From assembly GCA_964564735.1 (NCBI GenBank), contig CAZMCH010000073.1, positions 1 through 21,206 of the forward strand: a stretch of 21,206 nucleotides of DNA. The letters are read 5' to 3'. The notes under the pieces are model-generated. The model did no database searches and was not told the origin of the DNA. It saw nothing but the letters and a program-made list of their open reading frames with translations. This DNA comes from CAZMCH01 sp964564735 (lineage in GTDB: Bacteria; Poribacteria; DTPJ01). Of this stretch, positions 15,382-21,206 are shown one piece after another. The first letter of the stretch is position 1, and every line of letters starts with the position of its first letter. Made by a program: the position numbers and the translations under genes.

Positions 15382-17145
15382 TTAATACGAATTTCCCTTT
15401 CTTATATCCATTAGTCGTTTTGCAATAGTTAATTTGTCCTCTGCGCTTTCCTTTAATATAGTTTTTCTGTATTCACGTTCACGAAATTCCATCATTTTCT
15501 TTATACAGCCATTATAAAGCGCTTCTCCATCTGGTAAAGGGCTTTTTTTCAGAATTAGACTGGAAACAAAATCTCTTGATTCCTTATTTTTACACATATT
15601 AATCAAATCACCGAGTTCTATCACCCCTTTATTATTATCAAAACTTCCCCATAGTAATTCGATCAGCTCAATGTGGTAATCATTAGAAAAATCATCTTTG
15701 GTTAATTGTGAACGAGATTGCCTAATGAATTCTGGATACTGTATTAGACATTCAATTAATTGCTTTTCGATATTTTCTTTTGCGCTTTTTTTAGGCTTAG
15801 ATTTCAATGAGGGTTGTGTAGAACGCACCAAATTCTTGCCTGCACCATGTTTGGCAAGTTCCTGCCATATAAATTCTTCCTCAACATTAAGCCTTTCCGC
15901 GCATTTCTTTACATATTCGCTTCGTTCAACCTGATTTTTCATACTTGCAAGAGTGCCAACAAGGTTATTTACAGCCTGTTTCTTGCCATCAACATTATTA
16001 ATGCCAATATATTTCTCAATCCTATTTATCTTATATTCAACAAGATTATCTGAATCATCGACTAATTTTCTAAAAGCAGATGTCCCATTCTCACGAATAT
16101 AATCATCAGGGTCTTTACCTGATGGAATTGTTAGCACGCGAACTTTAATGTCATCTTTTACTAAAAGATCAAGCCCTCTTAAAGTAGCGTTTTCACCAGC
16201 CTTATCTGTATCATAGGCAATAACAACATCACTTGTCCAACGTCTTAATAACTTGACATGATTATCAGTAAGAGCAGTCCCAAGAGATGCAATAACATTA
16301 TTCACACCAGCTTGGTAACAACTAATTGCATCCATGTAACCCTCAACAAGGATCGCAAATCCCTCGTTTTGTATCGATCTTTGTGCTAAGTTCAGATTAT
16401 ACAAAGTTTTGCTTTTACTGTAAAGAGGAGTTTCTGGAGAATTTATATATTTTGCTGTGTTTTTTTCTGCCTCAAGTATCCTCCCACCAAAAGCGATTGG
16501 TTCGCCTTTTGGATCAAAGATTGGGAACATAACACGCCCACGAAATCTATCGTAATAATGATCTTTGCTTTTTCCCTCTAATATAAACCCGCCCTGTAAA
16601 AGCGTTTTTGTAGAAAATCCTGCCTTTGTAGCTGACTTAAATAAGCCATCCCAGCTTGGCAAGGAGAAACCTAGTTTAAAATTTGCTATTGTATTATCTT
16701 CAATACCACGATTTTTTAGATATGTCAAGGCTGAACTACCTGATGTTGATCCTACAAGTATTTTATGAAAATATTCTACTGCAAATTGGTTAAGATTTTT
16801 AAGCTCATCTTTGACTTTTTGCGCAGTTCCGTCTCCCTGTGTTAATTCGGCTATTTTGATACCATATTTTTCTGCAAGCGATTTTATTGCTTCGGGATAG
16901 GTCAAATTTTGATATTTCATAATGAAGGTGAAAACATCTCCACCAGCATTGCAAGAAAAGCACCTAAATTGTCCCATATCACGGCGCACTGAAAGCGATG
17001 GATTCGTATCATCATGGAAAGGACATAATCCGACAAATGCCTTGCCTTTTTGTGTAAGAGGTATATATTCTGATATTACATCCACAATATCGGCACGGCT
17101 TTTTATCTCTTCTTTTATTTTATCGGTAATGAAACCTTGTTGCAT
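15382..17145 (-). CDS. dnaG: DNA primase DnaG
   Basis: 587 residues, normal length. The CHC2 zinc-binding domain has C41, H44, C62 and C65 (C-P-F-H then C-F-S-C). The RNA polymerase core has D-R-F-R-G-R-V-M-F-P-I at 199-209. The TOPRIM fold has V-E-G-Y-M-D (267-272) and Y-D-T-D-K-A-G (311-317), the acidic metal ligands. The remaining ~150 residues should be the helicase-binding C-terminal domain. It makes RNA primers for replication with the DnaB helicase. It starts 19 bases after mutS2 stops and lies before rpoD in the same operon. The Shine-Dalgarno is weak (GGACAG), so translation may lean on mutS2 ribosomes. Confidence 0.96.
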   Translation of the reverse strand: MQQGFITDKIKEEIKSRADIVDVISEYIPLTQKGKAFVGLCPFHDDTNPSLSVRRDMGQFRCFSCNAGGDVFTFIMKYQNLTYPEAIKSLAEKYGIKIAELTQGDGTAQKVKDELKNLNQFAVEYFHKILVGSTSGSSALTYLKNRGIEDNTIANFKLGFSLPSWDGLFKSATKAGFSTKTLLQGGFILEGKSKDHYYDRFRGRVMFPIFDPKGEPIAFGGRILEAEKNTAKYINSPETPLYSKSKTLYNLNLAQRSIQNEGFAILVEGYMDAISCYQAGVNNVIASLGTALTDNHVKLLRRWTSDVVIAYDTDKAGENATLRGLDLLVKDDIKVRVLTIPSGKDPDDYIRENGTSAFRKLVDDSDNLVEYKINRIEKYIGINNVDGKKQAVNNLVGTLASMKNQVERSEYVKKCAERLNVEEEFIWQELAKHGAGKNLVRSTQPSLKSKPKKSAKENIEKQLIECLIQYPEFIRQSRSQLTKDDFSNDYHIELIELLWGSFDNNKGVIELGDLINMCKNKESRDFVSSLILKKSPLPDGEALYNGCIKKMMEFREREYRKTILKESAEDKLTIAKRLMDIRKGNSY

Positions 17146-17164
17146 TTTGGCTGTCCATTGTTGT

Positions 17165-19603
17165 TTATCTCAACTCCACGATAGTTACGCCCTGACCGCC
17201 TTCTTTTGGTGGTGCGAAATAATGGTTAGCGACTTGCGGATGCTCATTTAACAATTCCGTTATTGCCTGACGCAAAGCCCCGGTTCCATGACCATGTATT
17301 ATAGATATAGATGGCAAATTAGCTATGGCGGCGTCATCAAGAAACTTATCTGTTTTTTCTATGGCTTCCAATACTCTATGTCCACGAAGATCAAGCGTGC
17401 TGGAAATATTTGATATTTTAGCGGTTTGTAAATTTACCGCGCTATATCTATTATCCTTTACTTTCTTTTCAGCCGATTTTGAAAGCAATCTAATATCGGA
17501 AATAGGAACACTTATTTTTGCAGAACCCGATAAGACCTGAACAATATCTTTTGAATCAGGCAAAGAAGCCAAAGTTCCCTGAAATTGTAGGCTTTTGACA
17601 TATACATCATCACCAATTTTTAATTCATCTCGTTTTGCCTCTCTGCCCTCTGTTTTCATCTGATCTTCGGGTTTTTCGTATTTAGTCTTCTGAATTGCCT
17701 TTGCAACATCTTCCCTCGCTTTATATACTACCTGTCGGGCTTTGTGAATACTTTCGGGAGTTGCTTTTTCTTTTTTTAGTTCAGCTATTGTATTTTCCAT
17801 AAGTAATTTTGTTTTTTCTATTATTTTTGACGCTTCGGCAAGGGCTTCTCGTTCAACTTCTTTTTTACTGCTTTTTAATTGGCTCAAAAGCAATTCATGA
17901 GCTTGCTGGGTCTTAAATGCAGATATTGTTCTTTCTTCGGCTATCTTCTTTTGCTCTTCCAATTCTTTTTGCATTTCCTCAACATTGGATATAAGATCAG
18001 CTATTTGTATATTGTTTGGATTTAGATGTTTCTTTGCATTATCTATTATTTCTTTTGGCAAACCCAATCTATCCGCAATTTTTAGGGCATTACTACTGCC
18101 GGGCAATCCTATTCGCAATTCATAAGTAGGCTTTAATGTTGCCAAATCAAAGGCAACGGAAGCATTTTCCATGCCTTCTGATGAGTAAACATGCGCTTTC
18201 AATGAATCGTGATGGGTTGTCGCAACAGTCCTTACGCCCCGTGAATGTAGATAATCTAATATCGCCATGCCAAGAGCGGCGCCTTCGGATGGCTCTGTTC
18301 CTGCACCTAATTCATCAAGCAGAACAAGCGAAGAATCGTCTAATTGCTTTATAATTCGGTTGATTCTGGTTATATGGGATGAAAACGTGCTGAGATTTTG
18401 CTCAATGCTTTGTTCATCGCCAATATCCGCAAAAACTTCATTGAATATAGACATTTTGCTTCCATCACCGACAGGAACATGCAGACCTGTTTGCATCATC
18501 AGCGTCAAAAGTCCTACAGTCTTTAATGCCACAGTCTTTCCACCTGTGTTCGGTCCTGTTATAACAAGCGTATTAAATTCGTCTCCAATATAAAAATCTA
18601 TAGAAACTATTTTTTCTGGATTTTGTGTATTATTTTCACGTGCTAGTCTATTGCGTTCATCTATATTCATTTGCAGAATTGGATGTCTAGCCTTAATAAG
18701 ATTGATATATCCATTTTGGTTTAGTTCTGGTCTTGTAGTTCCTAATTTTACGCATAATAAAGATTTTGCATTTATGAGATCAATCTCTGCAAGGATTTGT
18801 ATTGAGTTTTGGAGTTGGGGTATAGCCCGCCGAATCCTATCAGTAATGTCGCCTAGTATCCGCCTAATTTCTATAAGTTCATCGCTTATGAGTTCTTGTA
18901 ATTCGTTATTGAGTTCAACAACTGCATTTGGTTCTACGAATGCAGTTATTCCGCTTGCAGAGCGTCCTTGTGTGATACCGGGAACAGAACCTCTTTGATT
19001 TTGCTTGACGGGTATAACATACCTATCATTGCGAAGGGTTATCACATCCTCTTGAATTGCTGTTTGGTAATCTGGTGAACGCAATATAGAACCCAACTGC
19101 CTTGTTATTCTCTCTCGGACAGCAAATATTTGTCTGCGGATTCTGTAAAGCTCAGGGCTTGCGCTATCTAGTATATTCCCTTCGTGATCGATACTACTTG
19201 ATACGGATTCCTCTATATCAGAAAAAGTATTTAGATTGTCTATAATTTCATAGATTATGGGATATTTGTCAAAGAATTCTTTTGCAAATGAGCGCAAATT
19301 TCTAGCAACTCGCATTGTAGAAGCAACATTAAGCAATTCCAGAGGCTCAAGTATCGTTCCAACAATAGAGGCTTTTTTCATTATTTGTCTGATGTCTTGT
19401 AATCCGCTTAGAGGGAAGCCTCCTTCGACTATATTAATCCTCTTGGCTTCGCTGATGATGTCTAGCATTCGCTCTATATCTGCCATATCTGAAATAGGCT
19501 TTAGGTTTTTTGCCAACGACTTGCCGAGTTCCGATACGGAAAGCCCTGCAATTGTATTTCTTATTTTATCAAATTCTAGTATTTGTTCAATGTCTGTGTT
19601 CAT
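17165..19603 (-). CDS. mutS2: MutS2 family ATPase with C-terminal Smr nuclease domain
   Basis: 812 residues, near the family norm (~780). It has no MutS mismatch-binding domain I. A core/clamp region (1-330) is followed by the ABC ATPase with Walker A G-P-N-T-G-G-K-T (350-357) and Walker B L-L-D-E (428-431). The A-T-T-H-H switch is at 461-465. A charged coiled-coil stretch (about 515-650) precedes a KOW-like linker. The Smr domain (about 734-812) has L-D-L-R-G-H-R (737-743) and H-G-H-G-T-G-A-L-R (770-778). MutS2 suppresses recombination by acting on branched DNA; in Bacillus it has also been tied to rescue of collided ribosomes, with Smr as the nuclease. The start codon overlaps the stop of the upstream nuclease-like gene (ATGA) and has no ribosome site of its own, so it is translationally coupled. 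Confidence 0.95.
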   Translation of the reverse strand: MNTDIEQILEFDKIRNTIAGLSVSELGKSLAKNLKPISDMADIERMLDIISEAKRINIVEGGFPLSGLQDIRQIMKKASIVGTILEPLELLNVASTMRVARNLRSFAKEFFDKYPIIYEIIDNLNTFSDIEESVSSSIDHEGNILDSASPELYRIRRQIFAVRERITRQLGSILRSPDYQTAIQEDVITLRNDRYVIPVKQNQRGSVPGITQGRSASGITAFVEPNAVVELNNELQELISDELIEIRRILGDITDRIRRAIPQLQNSIQILAEIDLINAKSLLCVKLGTTRPELNQNGYINLIKARHPILQMNIDERNRLARENNTQNPEKIVSIDFYIGDEFNTLVITGPNTGGKTVALKTVGLLTLMMQTGLHVPVGDGSKMSIFNEVFADIGDEQSIEQNLSTFSSHITRINRIIKQLDDSSLVLLDELGAGTEPSEGAALGMAILDYLHSRGVRTVATTHHDSLKAHVYSSEGMENASVAFDLATLKPTYELRIGLPGSSNALKIADRLGLPKEIIDNAKKHLNPNNIQIADLISNVEEMQKELEEQKKIAEERTISAFKTQQAHELLLSQLKSSKKEVEREALAEASKIIEKTKLLMENTIAELKKEKATPESIHKARQVVYKAREDVAKAIQKTKYEKPEDQMKTEGREAKRDELKIGDDVYVKSLQFQGTLASLPDSKDIVQVLSGSAKISVPISDIRLLSKSAEKKVKDNRYSAVNLQTAKISNISSTLDLRGHRVLEAIEKTDKFLDDAAIANLPSISIIHGHGTGALRQAITELLNEHPQVANHYFAPPKEGGQGVTIVELR

Positions 19604-20325
19604 AATGAAAATGATTTTAATATAATAGATGCGTTATAGTTTTGCTCAACATAATCATAACTACGAAAGACCACCCTTTTACTGATTGCATGGAAATTAG
19701 AACTTGAAATTTCCCTTTCAAATTGTTTTTGCCTTTCCTTAGGAGCAACAATAGTCATCTTTGTAGTAAAATCCTGAAGCTCAAGAAATTTTAGTAATGA
19801 ATTTTTGAAATTTGTGGAATGTTCTACTTCGATTATATTTGAAGGAAATTTTCTTTCATTAAACCAAATAACGTCAATATATTTTGCTCGTTCCATTACA
19901 TAATCATAAGTAAAGACAGGGCATTTATCAAATCTAATAATATCACTTAGTTTTTGATTTAGAAATAACGCATTTTTGTTTGGTGAATATGTTGAATACC
20001 CATTTATATTGCCGATTTGTATCAAATACCCTTGAATTAAAGCATGATTTATTTCTATTTTCTCCGCATCGCTTTTTTGAATTTGTGGATTAAGATGTTC
20101 TGGCAATTTATTCAGATATTCCGATAATGCCCATAAACCGGGCATTATTTTAGTAAATCTTTCATCTCTCTGCACTTTTTCTCTAATCGTATTGTTAGGA
20201 GTTTTACCTGCGTATTTCTTAATCTTTGGGGCTTGTTCATATAATTGTTTTAGTGTAGCGAAATATCCATTATCTAACATTACTTTTTCAATTGCTTCTG
20301 ACCATGTAAGTTGCTTTTTATTCAT
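19600..20325 (-). CDS. HARE-HTH protein with restriction-endonuclease-like C-terminal domain
   Basis: 241 residues. Residues 5-70 look like the HARE-HTH winged helix (T-W-S-E-A-I-E-K-V at the start, R-F-T-K-I-M-P-G-L-W-A-L at 56-67). This DNA-binding module is found in HrgA-like and restriction-associated proteins. After a middle domain, Y-I-D151-V-I-W and I-I-E166-V-E168-H-S fit a PD-(D/E)xK-type core with Glu at the usual Lys place, so catalysis is likely but not certain. No DNA methyltransferase is beside it. It begins four bases after the PP-loop ATPase gene stops and overlaps mutS2 by ATGA, so it is made in step with both. A DNA repair or branched-DNA role with MutS2 seems more likely than restriction, as inference. 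A sequence-specific or modification-dependent nuclease is the alternative. Confidence 0.6.
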   Translation of the reverse strand: MNKKQLTWSEAIEKVMLDNGYFATLKQLYEQAPKIKKYAGKTPNNTIREKVQRDERFTKIMPGLWALSEYLNKLPEHLNPQIQKSDAEKIEINHALIQGYLIQIGNINGYSTYSPNKNALFLNQKLSDIIRFDKCPVFTYDYVMERAKYIDVIWFNERKFPSNIIEVEHSTNFKNSLLKFLELQDFTTKMTIVAPKERQKQFEREISSSNFHAISKRVVFRSYDYVEQNYNASIILKSFSL

Positions 20326-20329
20326 TGGT

Positions 20330-21016
20330 TTATCTCATTTTCGTCTCAACCTGTTTTATATCCAAAGACCAATGCTTCCAGAAGCCATCTATTAGCAAGG
20401 ATTGGCTCTCTTTTATGATTATCTCTTTTTTGAATATGGGTCCATCAACGACAAAAGTGTGAAACTCCCCGTTTTCTCCGCATGGGCATATTTTCTTTTG
20501 TAATAGTTCATTAACAAAATTATGGTCTATGATTCTTCCCATTGATTCTTCGCTGAAAAGGTCTGCTTTTGCACTGATTATCTCTGATTTGAAACCGACA
20601 TCAATAAATTCTCTGATAAGGTCTTCTGGCGACTGATTCCACAACGGCTCAATTGCTATAATTCCTATATCATTACAGACTCTTTCTACCCAATCTTTGT
20701 GTTCATCAAGGTAAATATCACCAAAAACCATCCCTTTTATGCCTTCTGATTTTAATTTGTTTACAGAGGATTTAAAATTTTCTTCATAGCCAGCCATATC
20801 GTTAGGCATTTCTTGCTGTATTAAAGGGATGCCGATGGATTCCGCCTGTATTTGCAAAAGTTTGCTATCAAGACCATGAAAGCAACAACGCTTTGTTTCT
20901 GATGATGTGAAATTTAGAAGGTATTTTATCTGATAGCCTTGCTTAATTGCTCTGTAAAGAGCAAGACAGCTATCTTTTCCGCCACTCCAAGAGCATATTA
21001 CTGGTATATTTATCAT
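20330..21016 (-). CDS. DUF71/COG2102 PP-loop ATPase (diphthine-ammonia ligase family, bacterial B12-type subgroup)
   Basis: 228 residues. The PP-loop S-G-G-K-D-S is at 11-16. The family segment V-F-G-D-I-Y-L-D-E-H follows near 97-106, and C-G-E-N-G-E-F-H-T is at 179-187. Archaeal and eukaryotic Dph6 makes diphthamide on EF2, a modification bacteria lack, so that name would mislead here. A published comparative analysis of DUF71 (de Crecy-Lagard and co-workers, from memory) predicted B12 salvage for bacterial members. I recall an ENGEFH-type motif marking that subgroup, against EGGEFE in Dph6. It is the first gene of the operon behind a perfect promoter. The ATG at 21016 is preferred to a TTG eight codons upstream because the family starts close before the PP-loop; neither has a strong ribosome site. 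Confidence 0.82.
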   Translation of the reverse strand: MINIPVICSWSGGKDSCLALYRAIKQGYQIKYLLNFTSSETKRCCFHGLDSKLLQIQAESIGIPLIQQEMPNDMAGYEENFKSSVNKLKSEGIKGMVFGDIYLDEHKDWVERVCNDIGIIAIEPLWNQSPEDLIREFIDVGFKSEIISAKADLFSEESMGRIIDHNFVNELLQKKICPCGENGEFHTFVVDGPIFKKEIIIKESQSLLIDGFWKHWSLDIKQVETKMR

Positions 21017-21109
21017 GTTAAAATAAAAACCTATTAACAAAAGTGAATAAAAGATGTAAAATGTGTAGGATGCCCCATTGCCCTAAAAATCATAAATATC
21101 CCAACTTTA

Positions 21110-21138
21110 ATTATACCTATGGTTAATTAGCTTGTCAA
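21110..21138 (-). promoter_or_regulatory. Perfect sigma-70 promoter of the DUF71-nuclease-mutS2-dnaG-rpoD operon
   Basis: Minus strand: -35 TTGACA (21133-21138), 17-base spacer, -10 TATAAT (21110-21115). All 12 consensus bases match. Transcription should begin near 21103, about 87 bases before the first ATG. Beyond it (21139-21206) I see no gene. Confidence 0.85.
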
Positions 21139-21206
21139 GGCATGGTTCAGGCTGATTCACCCTCAGTTTTTATTAAGCAATGATAAAATAAGGACTTGGG
21201 ATAAAA

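Noticed and set aside
18267..18998. Long plus-strand open frames opposite mutS2
   Set aside because: They mirror the coding frame of mutS2, whose motifs are unmistakable; no ribosome sites or recognisable protein features.
20330..21016. Naming the DUF71 protein as diphthine-ammonia ligase (Dph6)
   Set aside because: Bacteria have no diphthamide on their elongation factor, and the motif is ENGEFHT rather than the Dph6 form.

Overview
The window is AT-rich and densely coded, about 21.2 kb from a bacterial chromosome. No rRNA, tRNA, insertion sequence, prophage or CRISPR array was seen. The sigma-70 factor has canonical regions 1.2, 2, 3 and 4 and a long spacer between 1.2 and 2. Two minus-strand promoters read TTGACA/T-17-TATAAT, and Shine-Dalgarno sequences are mostly strong. 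Two lipoprotein signal peptides and one ordinary secretion signal are present. A Gfo/Idh dehydrogenase, an FAD oxidoreductase of the GGNASSE type, a UroD-fold protein, a ceramidase-like hydrolase and a YCF48-type propeller lipoprotein occur together. That mix resembles uncultured Poribacteria, Armatimonadota or Planctomycetes-like lineages. This placement is a weak inference from gene content, not a phylogenetic result.

Left part (1-11.1 kb, accessory metabolism). A ThDP-dependent acetolactate-synthase-like gene, cut by the left edge, is followed after 18 bases by an unusual cytoplasmic-looking protein of four ~100-residue modules. Two palindromic hairpins lie in the convergent gap. Next comes a minus-strand operon (UroD-like, FAD oxidoreductase, Gfo/Idh) with a strong promoter and a leader of about 140 bases. 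A 500-base gene-free stretch contains a 13-bp inverted repeat around a 12-bp palindrome. Two plus-strand genes follow: a three-propeller lipoprotein and a short ceramidase-like hydrolase.

Middle (11.0-13.5 kb). A thioredoxin-type arsenate reductase gene has its own extended -10 promoter. It converges on a BtuF-like metal/cobalamin-binding lipoprotein gene, and a hairpin covers both stop codons. Upstream of the BtuF-like gene is a secreted GATase-like protein of unknown role.

Right part (13.5-21.2 kb, information processing). One minus-strand operon starts at a perfect consensus promoter near 21.1 kb. Its order is DUF71 PP-loop ATPase, HARE-HTH/nuclease-like protein, mutS2, dnaG, rpoD, and it ends at an intrinsic terminator after rpoD. 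The first three genes are nearly fused (4-base gap, then an ATGA overlap), so a putative nuclease is translationally coupled to MutS2. The DUF71 protein carries the ENGEFHT signature, which I associate with the bacterial subgroup predicted to act in B12 salvage. The nearby BtuF-like protein and a UroD-fold protein (a fold shared with corrinoid methyltransferases) make a corrinoid theme possible but unproven.
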